A stretch of DNA of 64,000 nt, from contig NJFT01000030.1 in NCBI GenBank assembly GCA_002221725.1, positions 62,001 through 126,000 on the forward strand, in the 5' to 3' direction. Origin of the DNA: Scedosporium boydii (Eukaryota; Ascomycota; Sordariomycetes; Microascales; Microascaceae). Of the stretch, positions 46,471-58,368 are shown piece by piece (the stretch's first letter is position 1; each line of letters begins with the position of its first letter). The notes below the pieces were generated by a model. It did not search any database, was not told where the DNA came from, and worked only from the letters and a program-made list of their open reading frames with translations. Made by a program: the position numbers and the translations under genes.

Positions 46471-49117
46471 GTGTGTTCCGTGCAGAGAGACTTTAGTTTG
46501 CGAGGACGAGATTACATGCCTTCCAAACCGACCCCACGCAAAGAGCATCTGACGCCCATGCCTTCTTCTCACTCGCCTGAAATCCACACGCAATCCCGAG
46601 ATTGCAATGCCCTTCAAACAGTAGTGGAAATGGCCTGTGGCAATGGACGACCACCCTGGTTTTCTTCATATCACGACCCCCCTTCTAAAATTGGATCTTG
46701 AGCCCCAGCGCTAGACTCCCGATGATCATCCCGTCGTTCCAAGTTGGTCAAGTTCCCCCGCCTCGGTAAAATTCTAGGAGGGAACGTGGAGCATCCTCCA
46801 CGCAACGGGCGGGAAAGGGTTCTCATAACAGACCCCATCGTTCTCCTTTTCCAACAGCAACAACATGGAAGTATCAACTAGTATTAATCACGCATATGAA
46901 TCGATTAATTAATTCCAACAGGTAACAATGAAGTGATATTTCGAACGTTTGTTTGGGGTTACCCGCACAGCCATAGATATATGGCTCTTCCCGCACTCAC
47001 CCGGCTGTGCTGCCCCCTATGCAATGCAATGTCGATCATTAGCCTGCCTGCCAGGGAATAGAAATCAAGGGGTTCCATAATACGCCCAGATATATGTCGC
47101 TTCGCGCCGGCTCTCTCCATCTTAACTTTTTCGAGCGTTGTGCATTCCTTCCGAGTATTGGCACCTCCACAACTTGTAGAGTCCCCTGCAGCCGAGACAG
47201 AATCCCCCTTCGTGCATATATCAATTTATATGCGGGGCTGCTCCTCAACCCATCGAGAGTCACGCGCCGTAGCCGCCCAGGTTCTCTTGGCTACATGTAC
47301 ATGGTAGTGGTGGCGCAGATAATAACCGCGGAGTTTCCAGTCTCAGTTCTACCTGATGATACGTTCGGCAAAAGCAAAAATGGTCCAGGTTGGTGTGCCC
47401 GATGTCGATGCCGATGCCCGATGGCCAGAGCTAGAACTGATGTTTTCTGGGTCAGGTCACCTTATTGTGCAGATGATGCTAATACAAAAAGTCCTTTTCG
47501 CTAGTTAGTTGTTAAGAAGTAAGGGGACAGACGGCCGACAATATGAAAAAAAGAAGCAAGTAGGCGCGAAGTGCCCGGCTATCGTCGTTTCTGGAATGAG
47601 AAGGGCCTGCTATATTGTCGATACTCATCTCAGAAGGGTCTTCCTGCACGTAGATGTGGTTGGTCTCCAGCGCATTCACCATTGCTTTTTCTTCTTTCCC
47701 GCTTCGTTTTTATCCCCTGCTACGTAATTTCGACGGCACTACTGATATTGTGGACTACTTCGGAGGTCGAGATACTCCTATGATACATCATCCTCGTCGT
47801 TCCCTACGAACGACCCGCTTGCCAGAGAAAGAGCCTGGTCAATCTGTGCCTGGCGGGTTCCTATGCGCTAATATGGAGATGGGGGAAACCGCGGAGCTCC
47901 TTCAGCAGTCACTAACGTCTCCTCTTAGAGGTGCATGAGCCTACCCCTGGAGTCATCTTGTAGAATGAGACAATCCTCTTAATAGAATCGGAAAAGAAAA
48001 AGCAAGTTTCAGGCCTTTTGCGATGGCGGAAGTCGGTCATGAGAGGGCCCATACCTTCTTCCCGGTCACCTTAGTGTGGACTTCCCCCAATTCTAGGATG
48101 CGACGATGTCTCATATTCATCTTACTGAGCCAACATTTCCTTTCACAAGGAACCATTCTAGCCAGCGTTTTGTGCCATGCGCATACGACCTGCTGCAAGA
48201 TCGCCATCGAGTCCGTCGTCGAAGTCACGTCTTTCCGCGGAGGCCCATGGACGGCAGCTCCGGACTGCATGAATCTAGACTTTCCCTCCGAAAGTCTGTA
48301 TCATGTCCTCCTCATCCGGTGTTGCGAAGATGGGCAAAGTTTCTCAGAATAAACGTGAAACGTCTAGTTTGACGAAACCTCCTTCTCTACTGTTTGTGGA
48401 GAATGCCAGGAAGTCCGTTAACACAAACCGATAAGCACGGCAGCTCAGGAAGCTTCCTCTTTGGTCCAGCGGGCAAGACATGCCACGCCATCCCGGCTCA
48501 ATATGAGACTTTAATCCAACTTGAAAATATGATCGTCTAGAAACAGGTCTGCTCGAGGTGAATAAACATACGAGGATCCAGCCAAGACGTTCATGCACTA
48601 ACATGATGTTGATGCCAGTCTTTCCGAGAGTCATGGGAAGAGGTCAAGATTAAAAACATTTGCCTGAGCCATCGTTTGAGACCTTGTTGACAGTCAAAAT
48701 ATTCTTCAAGCTGACAAGTTCTAGGCGTAGCTATAGATTATTGCTCTTGTGTCGTCAAGTTTTTTTCCATTCTTATATTTATTTGCGCTTTGATTCAATC
48801 GAGAAGTGAAGCAGAAGTCGTTCAGTGAAAAGGCACGTCGGAGTTTAGAAATGTTAAATCCACACCCGGTCGTAGGTGTAGACTTTTCGGCGGTACTATT
48901 TTCCTGTTCCGACAACCTCGCCATTTTCACCATCGCGGGATAACACGCTCTCCAAACGAATTGCATCACTCAAGGAAAGACTGTAAACTTCCCGGCTCCG
49001 ATCCTTCTAGAGAAAAAAGTTCCGCTACATTCCGGGGCCCCATCGCCGCCGGACCTACCCAAGACCCCGGAGAGCACCTCCGTAGCGTAATGCATCACTC
49101 ATAAAATCACATCCACA
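46471..49117. other. Gene-free spacer right of the pseudogene
   Basis: No gene is supported in 2.6 kb. Open frames such as 47094-47504 and 48023-48352 (plus) lack any recognisable feature. The stretch 48660-49000 is relatively A/T-rich. The last 100 bases are the likely leader of the 67-residue protein gene. Confidence 0.45.
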
Positions 49118-49422
49118 ATGCTCTTCCGGTATGTTTTTTTTCTCACCTCCCATAACCCAGGCAGACATATATACCACATATAACTCTCGAAGATGACCCG
49201 TTCTCGATACATAACTAACGAAAAACCAGAGCATACAAAAACCTCTCTTCAACCATGCGCCTCGGCGTTGGAGTCGGCATCATCGCCTGGGGCGCCGTCG
49301 GCCTGTATCTCTCGGACCGCGCCGAGGAGAAGTACGGCCTTACGCCTTCGGAGGCGGACAAGGCCGCCCTCGAAAAGGTGACGCCTAAGATCTTGGTCGT
49401 CGATCGCCCCAAGGGCGAGTAA
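49118..49422 (+). CDS. Small single-pass membrane protein (67 residues), possibly mitochondrial
   Basis: Two exons, 49118-49128 and 49230-49422. The first exon is 11 bases (MLF plus two bases of an Arg codon), with donor GTATGT; the 101-base intron has a TAACTAAC branch region and a CCAG acceptor. The spliced N terminus, MLFRAYKNLSSTMRLGVGVG, leads into a hydrophobic segment (residues 14-31, ending AWGAVGLYLSD), then a charged tail (SDRAEEKYGLTPSEADKAAL). The short basic N terminus plus one membrane span resembles small inner-membrane proteins of mitochondria, such as accessory respiratory subunits; this is inference. I do not recognise the family by name. Support comes from the perfect intron signals, the in-frame junction and the protein-like composition. 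Starting at the internal Met at 49255 would give a 55-residue form. Confidence 0.75.
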
Positions 49423-50880
49423 ACGGATGTTCCCCCCCCCCTTCTTTTCGACGTTTGTATTTCTACTTTGGAGGTGCTTTTGGAATCGAACCAGGCAACG
49501 CCACGTGCCGGGCAGACCGGGGGAATAGAACTTGGAGGATACCGAGGGTTGAGGATGGCTAGAGAGGCATCCTATTCGGTAACGGGAGTATTTGCGAGGG
49601 ATGATCTTGCCCACTATCCTAGATTACCCCTAGCCCAGGGTTCCATCTAGCGACCTCAGTGGATGTCGGTGTTGGGCCTGCAGGTAAGCAGGGCATCCCG
49701 GGAGACCTCGCGTTTCTAAGGGAGTTCTCGAAGACATCAATCAATATGTTGATAAGAGACATGTATATATAGTCACATCTAGACCCTGTTTGTACCTAAT
49801 ACCGTCTTCGTACCATTCATTCTATGTGCAAATTTCCCAATCCACGCGCCCCCACCAATTTATGCCCTCCTCTCTTTTACACCTAACCCTCTCTTGAAAA
49901 CCCGTAGAATGCAACATGTTTATTCGACAATCTGGCGATGGAAAGAACACAAAAGGAAAAAGAAATGAAGGTAAAAAACCGAACTCTTATAAAAATGACC
50001 AAATCTCCCCACCACTTTTTTGTTTTGCTGGACATACATAACCTTTCTTGCCACCTTCTGCTCGAAGAAAACTCCATCCCGACGACAAGGCTTGATTCGG
50101 GAGGGAAGCCATCCGACAATCCGTACATATCAAGACTGCCAAGAGCCGACCCTTCCATGTCCCTTCCCCTGCCGCCCGTGAGGTTAAAATGAGAGAGAGA
50201 GGGGGAGATAATGAGAGGGGGGAATATGAGAGAGAGAACAACCTGAGTTTCATGAACAAGAAAAAAAGATCGGCCGTGAAAATCGTGACACTCCTAGAGG
50301 GCCCCTCTTATGAATCCCTGCCAGGGCCTCTCTGCTCTATTGATGAAAATGTCTAATGCAGTACCAACTCCCGGAGTCCGTCTATTTACTCTTTTCGAGA
50401 GGCCACCCTTTCTGAATGCTGACTGACGGAACAAGATACGAAAAAAAAAGGAAAACCAGTGGAAAGGAAAAAATACTGCGGACGAATAGAGTAAGGAATA
50501 CGAAGAAGCTTGATAGAAAACAACTTCTGAAGTGGTTGACTCGACCGAGCCCCTTCGTATTCATCACTGAAATTTTTTTGGACCCATTCCATATCATAGA
50601 CACATCAGCCACATCCCCCACCCTAAAGCAAGGAGGGGAAAGCACATCAGCATGTAAGAATGCAACATGCTGTTTGTTTCCGAGCAAGCTGTGGCTGGTT
50701 AGAGTCAGATGCTGAGGGAAGTTTAAAGACGAAGAACGCCATCAATGCAAGACTGTGAAAAGAGGAAAATGAAAGAAAAAGAAATAACAAGGTGAAACAT
50801 GAATGCATGTGCATGGCAGCTTTCGGCAATATAAAGCCATCTTTATAAACAGGGTGCCGTGGCAAGTGCCTGAAGGTTGT
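49423..50880. other. Spacer between the small membrane protein and the transcription factor
   Basis: These 1.46 kb lie between two convergent genes and should hold both 3' ends. A C9 run lies at about 49433-49441. No gene is supported. Confidence 0.45.
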
Positions 50881-53800
50881 TCATATAATACCGGTGTCGA
50901 TTTCGGTCTTAACAGAGGGTATCCGAGGGTCTTCTACCACTTTTGGTAAGGGTGTGAAAAGCTGCGCCATATTAAGCGTGCGATCCGATACGCCATAGTC
51001 CTTGTTGATGTCTCCCACAGATCCGAGTGCTTCGCCCCTTGAGGCCCCGTCCGTCATCACCCACGTTTTTACTGACCGCAAAACTTGCATCACTTGGGCG
51101 AATCGATCGTCTGGGGGTAGTTGAAGATCCGATGGCCGGGTGTGCTTGAGCATGTACTTGGCTAACCAGTAGAAGTGGATGCCGTCCCTTGAGAAGCCGT
51201 ATCTGCGAGGATTCTTGACTTGTAGTTGGGGCGGGAACTGGGTGACCATATCGGCGTCCCAATTGGCCTTAAACTTGTCCAACGCAGTTGATAATGCTTG
51301 CCTCGTCTGAAGGGGTATTTGTTGCCCCGCACCTTCTACCGGAGTCGCCCGACCATTACTCGAATCACTTCCCCTGACCATCCAATCGTGAGGCGGAGGG
51401 GTGCCCATCTCTTTCACCATTGCGGCCGCGCTTTGGTCCACCAACGCTTTGCGAATGATGGATAATATCGCGTGGATGAGAACAAACTTTCCATATAGAT
51501 TCGTCCTTCCGGGTTGAATTTGATATGACCCGTGTAGAAGTGCCTGAAGCGCGAGGTTGGCTTCTGGTTGCTTTGCGCGATGCGTGCCATCTGCGCTCCT
51601 TTCCCGAGCGGCCTCAGGACCGTACAGTCCCAATGCCGTAGCACACTCCACATCGGTCCGAGCATCCCAGGCCCCGTCGTCGCTAGGGAGCGGGATATTC
51701 AGTTCGAAGGGGTCTAGTCTTGGCGTCATGTTGAAATACAGGCTCATGGCAGTGTCGGCGAGGAAGATGATGTGAACCACGCGAACCTTCTTCTCCTGCT
51801 CTACCCATGCTGACCAGTCAAAACTCGAAACGTCAAAGTTCTGAGGCGAGAAGCCAGGTTGGTGAAGAGGAGAGTATGGCGTGGAATCGGGCGTGATGCG
51901 CAAGAGGCCGGCGGATCGGACAATAAGAGCGAGAAGCGCGTAAGTGCGTTGGCCCCATTCTCGTTGCAGTGGTGTTCCATGCCAGACGTGGAGAGCGGAT
52001 AGTAGGATGGTGGTTTGTATCTCCTCTACGTCCTCCTTCGACAGTATCGTGGGGTAGTTAGCCTGCTGGTGCCAGTCTTTCGCGAGGAGTTTAGATTGTT
52101 GCTCGAATGCCGGTCGCACGAGGTCCATAACATCGCGGACGTGATCAGGAGAAACTCTATCAGAGTAGCACGCTCCCACACAACAAAGACCTGCGAGTAA
52201 GCCAGTGTTCAACTCCGTGATGCGAATAGACGGGACATGAATTAAGGGGAAGTGAATATGGAAGTGAGTGTATTTATCAAGGAAATCTCGGATGTTCTCG
52301 GGGGAGAAGAAGGAGTGGGCGAGGTTAAGGTCGGGGTGAGTCGGATACGCGGAGCTTGATGATTGAAAGTAGGCGAGGATCTGGTTGGAGATTAGGACGT
52401 AAGGGTTTTGGGTCGTTGGCGGCATGTAGTTGGCGAAGAAAAGCGAGTCGGTAGGGTTGACACCTGGGACCCCGTCTGTTCGATCGTTCTCGACATTATG
52501 TTCTTGCTTGACCGGAATCTGTGTCTGACCAATATTAGGAGGGAAGGCATTGGCGTAGGAATCTTGCGCACCAGTTGGGAACACTTGACTCCAGTCAACT
52601 TGCTGGTTCGAGTTCGAGCCGCCCGCATACATGGGCATTCCGTTCTGGCCCGGAGGCATATTGTAGCTTGGCATTTGCTGGCTGGCCATCGAGCCGGCAA
52701 CGTTACTGGCGTAGTGCTGCTCATAACCACCACGACCGGGGGCAGAACCCATAACGGCGCCACCCATGCCCTGTCGATCTTGGTTTCCATTGTTCTCTAG
52801 TCTACTCATGTTGCCGGATCGCTGCAGTTGACCTTGATCATTTGAGAGGTTGGGCAATCCGTCAGGAACTGGAACCATGGGGTAGCCGTGAGACATGGAA
52901 TCGCCGTGAAGGTTGCCGAGGCCACCGTTAAGATGGTTCAAATCACCCTCCATTCCGACGGGCGCAGGCGCCTTCTGGACAGGTGCGCTCTTCTTAACGT
53001 GAGCTTGAGGGAGGGACAAGTGGGTAACGCCGGCAGGGTTTCCCCTCCTAATCGAGCATTTTTGGAAGTGGCGCTTCAAAATATCACTGCGAGAGAAAGT
53101 ATCGTTGCAAAGAACACAGCGGTAGGGGCGATCACCGGTGTCTGAGAGGCCAAATTAGCATCATTTTCCAAAGAAAGGCATGCGGACAACTCGATCGATC
53201 GCAGATTGTCCATAGAAAAAGCCTGTCTGAGTGGGGTGGGCGATGTGACTTACGGCGAAGAAGATGGCGCTTCAGGTGCTTAGCATGCAGATATGTCTTT
53301 GTGCAATGAGGGCACGGGAATTTGCCGTCCGCATCTTTTACGGGCGTTATTTGACCTTTGCTGTTGACCTGGCCGACCGGGACACGGCCAGGAGCACTGG
53401 GAAGAATACCACGACGTCCCTGGCTACCCACAACATGGGTTGGCTGATCACCCTCCTGCAATCCAGGGCCTTGCTGCATCATGGGGTTTCCCATCATGCC
53501 TTGCTGATTCATAACGCCGGGCATCGGGCGTAATACTGGGGCTCCTCGTCCGGCGGGAGGAGCTGGTGCTATGGGCTGCGGGTGAGAGAGTGCCTGGGTC
53601 GTCTGAGGCATGCTGAAAGCATGGGGAGATGGATACGAGGGAGGGCCAGACATGGCATATGCGGGACCCCTCGCCGAGGGTTGGGTCGTCTGCTGGTGAT
53701 AGCTGGGAAGATTGGAGCCAGGAGCTGGGGCGCCTGGAGTCGCCTGACCGTGAGGCGGCTGAGGATGGTTGCCTCCGTACATGATTTTCCACGCGTGACT

Positions 53801-53950
53801 GTTCTTGCTCTGATCAATGATGGGTGGCAAAACCTGCGGGTGATACTGCTGTTCTGGTTGTGCAGTGCTGGAACGGGTACTGGGTGAAGGATAGGCGGTG
53901 GCACTCGTTGATGAAGTTAAACCATCAGGCGAGTAATGAGGCCCTTCCAT
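50881..53950 (-). CDS. C2H2 zinc-finger regulator with fungal-specific transcription factor domain
   Basis: Two exons on the minus strand, 53950-53254 and 53141-50881, encode 985 residues. The intron of 112 bases has GTAAGT and TCAG ends. Residues 1-205 are Pro/Gln/Met-rich and disordered, as in activation regions. Zinc finger 1 is C212-x2-C215-x12-H228-x4-H233; the H233 codon is split by the intron. A standard HTGDRPY linker leads to finger 2, C241-x2-C244-x12-H257-x3-C261, a C2HC type. A Gly/Met/Gln-rich linker follows. The region about 460-800 (from FLDKYTHFHIHFPLIHVPSI) matches the fungal-specific transcription factor domain, with the typical LLSALHVW and VRVVHIIFLADTAMSLYF segments. This pairing of two tandem fingers with that domain is common in ascomycete regulators of metabolism and development. 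The target genes cannot be inferred. It has no adjacent gene cluster that it would obviously control. Confidence 0.93.
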
Positions 53951-56093
53951 AATATTCCCTAGCGAGATAATTCAAGAGAGATGTTTGGAGCGACAGGTAT
54001 GTCAGCTCCAGAGGCAGGCAATGAGGCCTTGGTGATTGCTCGATTCGGAAATTTTGTCCTTGTCTTCGACGATGGTGATCCTTGGGATGCAGCGTCGGGC
54101 GTTACCTACCCAGCGGTCGAGGGCAATTCGAGAAACTGACGGAAACACACACGAGAAGGAGTGGAGTTGAGGGCCGATGTGAGATCAAGTCACAATGGTG
54201 TGCGGCTGGTTGCTGGATACTCCGCCGTCTTGGATGACCGAGAGTGGGATAGAGCTCTGTTGATGAGGCTCCAAGGAAAATATGATGTATGGTGGGATGA
54301 TGGGGTAGGTGGAAAGGGTCTGAGTGGAGAACTGGGTCTCAAATCCTTTTATTTTGGGTGAGAGACCGTTCCTGTCAGGTACGGTACGCGCGAATGGGGC
54401 ACGCTTGGCCTGGTTTTTCGAACCCACTTTATGTGGAAGCAGCGGATGTATCGAGTCCGGAAACGGGAAGGAAGAAGACAGAAGGGGGGAAAATAAAATA
54501 AAAAAAGAAAAAGAAAAAAAAAGGAAAAGAAAAAAAAAGTAGGTGAACAGGGACAATAAAAAGTGTGTTGCCTCAGGTTTGAACCTTATACTTCCGCAAT
54601 TTTTTTCTTTTCTTTTTTTTTCGCCCACAGCCACAGATAGCCGAGAGGCCCAAGTCTCTTCTTCTTCTCGAATCGATTCGTTGTCCACAAGACTGAATAT
54701 CTTTCTCGCACGACACTTTCTTTAAAATCCTCTTTTCCTATGCGACAGGTGAAGTTCACCGAGCCGGAGAGATGAAATTCTGGAGCCCGTCAAAAGGCTG
54801 GAACAGGACTGGTGGGTGAGTGGAGACTGAGATCGGAGAAGAGGTAGGGAAGTTTGGTCGCTCAGGCGAAGTACTGGGGGGTGGATGGGTTTTGTTGGAG
54901 AAACAGTAATACCGAGGAGAGAACAATTGGAGGAAGTGACTTCTTGACACATTCGGGGCAGGTACCACGCCACTTCGGTTTTAGTAGCGTCCACGCACCC
55001 GCGTCCGTGGTGTGGTGGGGGGACGAAACCGGCGGCTCCTTCTGTTTTTGCCTTTCGAATTTTTTTTTTTCGCCCTCTCAGGTTACTTCCTCATTTCGCT
55101 CCAAAGCCCCCAACTAGCCACTGCCCTAATCTTATGAGGTATACTTGTAACTCCAATGCCCTGTACTTTTGGAGTAGGGTGGGATGCACCACGACTTCGT
55201 ACTAATAGCGCTGGTTATCACAAACAGTGACCAGCTGCCCTGACGTACTTCGTATGGGCAGCAGAGTTCCTCAGTCAGTGTACCTTGACACTCAAGGTAA
55301 TGAAGCAATCGCGATTCACAGCTTGTGGCTTGTACTGTTATTTTACCCCAATCAAGGTATTTTGATCCTCGTCGTCCTACGTTCCTCCCCTCGAACAAAA
55401 TCAGGGTGCGGTTACACACTGAGACTCTTCAGTCCCGAGGATCTGATGTTAGCGGAAAGAGGGTTCGGGACACTTGCAACTTTTAACAATTGCCAACGTG
55501 GCCTGGTCCGCACTGGAAAGCATTCTGCCGGAAGGCCAGGTGTGCTGACAAAGGTCACTCTGCACAGGATTGGCCTGGCGAAAGGTCGCTTTAGGGTATA
55601 AGAGGGAAGGTCTTGAGGGGTTGGTTTTCTTCAGCATCAAATCTTGATGTATCATTTATCAATGTTAGGTTGGTACGTAATTACTGGTATAGTTCCCCTT
55701 CCCTTTACTTCGTTGAGGGAGTTGAGATCCAGACTTGGATTGTCCCCCAGTGATAGCACTATGCTAGAGATTTCTACTGCCTGTGACAAGAGAAATCTGG
55801 GTCGAAACGAAGGGAATTGATTATTCCTTCATCTGTGAAGACCCGGAACAACGGAAAGGTTGGATGAGGGCAATGGTCCGAGGTCAAGGTGTGGTGACGT
55901 ACTTTCCCACTACGAAGTATTGCCCGACTTGTAGGGTACTAAGTACGTGAGTGCTCTCGGACGCTAGTACCACAATTTCCCCTACCTGCTGCCAAGATAT
56001 TGATCGAAGACCATTTCATGGGCTAAGTAATACAAAGGTACCTCCCTCCAAAAAAGTACTTTGCCGAACCAAGCTGTCTCGATTCCTCTAATA

Positions 56094-56107
56094 ACTTCGT
56101 ACGAAGT
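56094..56107. repeat. Perfect 14-base palindrome ACTTCGTACGAAGT
   Basis: Two half-sites of the dispersed motif meet head to head. An imperfect copy follows at about 56113-56128. Confidence 0.85.
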
Positions 56108-56890
56108 ACATTGCGAAGTGAGAAGTACACTCCCTGAGCTGGGTGCGACGGGAGGCTCTCCGTGTATAGTACAAGGGTACAGCGAGAGAGTGACCGACAG
56201 GCCGACTGGGATAGTGAAATAAAAGGGCAGAGGCTGAGCATCCTGAACCGTTCATCTGACAGTAGGGTACGCTCGTCTTAGGAAAATAGTACGAGGTCAC
56301 ATCGATCTGGAGCAGACTATCAATTCTCGCGACCTTCTGATACAACGAAGTAGGCGTCGGGTCAAGCACAGATCCCACGTCCGCCGGGCGCGTGGCATTA
56401 TCCAAGCCAATGGCCAGATCGTAAAAGGTTGCTCTGGCTCAAGCGCGATGGCTGGCTTCAGAGACACCTCTGATAAGGAACACTGGGCAAGGCAGAATCT
56501 GCTCGCTGGATGTCCATCGATGGACAGCAACTATTTCGTAGATGCAAGAGGCAGAAGCAAACCTTAACGGCACAGGTCCCGGAATTCTAAAGCTCGGGCT
56601 TGCGCTTGCTCCTTGAAAATAGTTGAGTGAGTCTGTTGGCAGACTTTGGTCGGCAATTGCAAATCGATAGGATGCGGCACACCGAAAGATGATGCCGTAA
56701 GGTACCCCAGCAGACGCGGATAAAACTGTACTCTCGATGATGATAAGTTGAGCCATTTCGTCATCTCGAAGCTACGGTACGGCGTTTGAGCCTATTGAGG
56801 TACTGCTGCCCACGCCAGCGACAATTGAGCTTTTACTTCGTAGTAGGCCGGAGAAAAGCGGCATCGCGCTAGGAGTGTCATCCTGTCCTT

Positions 56891-56919
56891 GACAAGACAA
56901 GACAAGACGGGTAACAAGG

Positions 56920-56947
<28 letters not shown>
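56891..56947. repeat. (GACAA)x3 followed by an A28 run
   Basis: Three GACAA units at 56891-56905 precede a pure run of 28 A at 56920-56947. No coding frame ends nearby, so a retroposed poly(A) tail or a simple slippage tract are both possible. Confidence 0.85.
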
Positions 56948-56950
<3 letters not shown>

Positions 56951-58352
56951 GAAGCAAAAGAGGGTGCGCCAGGCCTCGCGACTCGGTGATACTCTGCAGG
57001 ATGGCGTTTTGCTCCGTACGTCAGGCCCGAGGCGACAATGCAGCTCCAGCCTTCTTCGTTTCGCGATTGCAAAAATCTTGTCCGTCAGGTGCCCAGTCTC
57101 GTGTCGCGGATTCTAATCCTGAAGAAGAATAAGGGATTAAACCGTATCGATAACCAACACCCTTTGCAGCCTCAGAGGCCCCGCCTTCTGCATCAATCTC
57201 TTTAAACTCGTGGATAACTGTGGCTTAACCCTCAACCTCAACAATAATAAGCCAATTTACTACTGATGACCAGGTGCAATGACCAGGGAAGAGACTTGCC
57301 ATGTGGCAGCTGCATGCGGACTCACACCAATTGGGCAGCCTCCGTGTCCAATCCCAGCTTGATTCGTCTAGTGTACACAAGTACATCAGGGATATGTACT
57401 GTCTCGTACCCTTACCTCGTACCCTCCCCTCCCGTGAGCACCGATCAGTCTGAGAAAAATCAGGATTGCGTAAAAAGAATAAGAATGACAGGTCTTCGTA
57501 GTCATGCGCTACCGGATATATCATCCGAGAAATATGCACATCCCTCATAATTCAATATGATCTCTATGCAAACCCGGCGCCCCTTTGAGCACAGTAGGAA
57601 TATACAATATTTCTCTATGTACAAGTTGTCTCTTGAAACGAGCTTCACCAGTGAAGTTGATGCAGGTGCACACAGGTCGCCGATGCATGGAAGAGCTGCA
57701 CCGCCTGGGCACACTAAAGAAGGCGGTGGTGCCTTGAAGTGCCTTGAAGGGAGGCTTGCATGGATCTTCGATCGGCTAGGATGGGCCACCCATTGCCAGA
57801 ACACCAAGTAATCAATCCTGTTTGATCCTTGAAGCTCAAATGCTGCGGGCGGCGCTGGAGGGACCACTGCTAGGCGCTACACGGCCTCACACCCGAAGGA
57901 CCCCGATGTTGATTCAGGCAGTTGTGATCGAAGAAGGGTTGATTGAGATGACGTTAACATCAGACGCTTGTCTTCGATAGGTTCAGACTAGCCAGAGACC
58001 CCGATAGACCGAACCTATCAGAGGGTTGCGCTTCTTGGAATCCCATTCCAACTCTCCGAGCAAATGCAATGCTCCTGATGATAGACATGACATTGATCCT
58101 TGACTTGATGAATGCCCAAGGGGCGTGTTGTATCGAATATATTCTACCCGCCACCCAGGCCATTTCACGCCCCCCACCCTTGATTTCCGCGAGAGTGGTG
58201 TACACAACGAAGTACAAGATTTCTCCAATTGCAAAGTACCCCTTCTGGATTATTGCCCGCTATTTATTCCTCCAATGTAATTCAGGTATACCTCCACACG
58301 ACATTGATGGCAAAGTACATCCTAACTCTCATCATGCACCTGACGGAGGAAG

Positions 58353-58368
58353 TACTTCGCGCGAAGTA
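58353..58368. repeat. Perfect 16-base palindrome TACTTCGCGCGAAGTA
   Basis: Two TACTTCG half-sites in inverted orientation with a CG centre, in non-coding DNA. Confidence 0.85.

Noticed and set aside
54573..54585. tRNA-like B box (GGTTCAAACC on the minus strand)
   Set aside because: The upstream sequence is a poly-A/G tract with no A box or anticodon arm.
56092..56108. Resemblance to a loxP arm (ATAACTTCGTA)
   Set aside because: There is no 34-base site with an 8-base spacer and paired arms; the match is a by-product of the dispersed motif.
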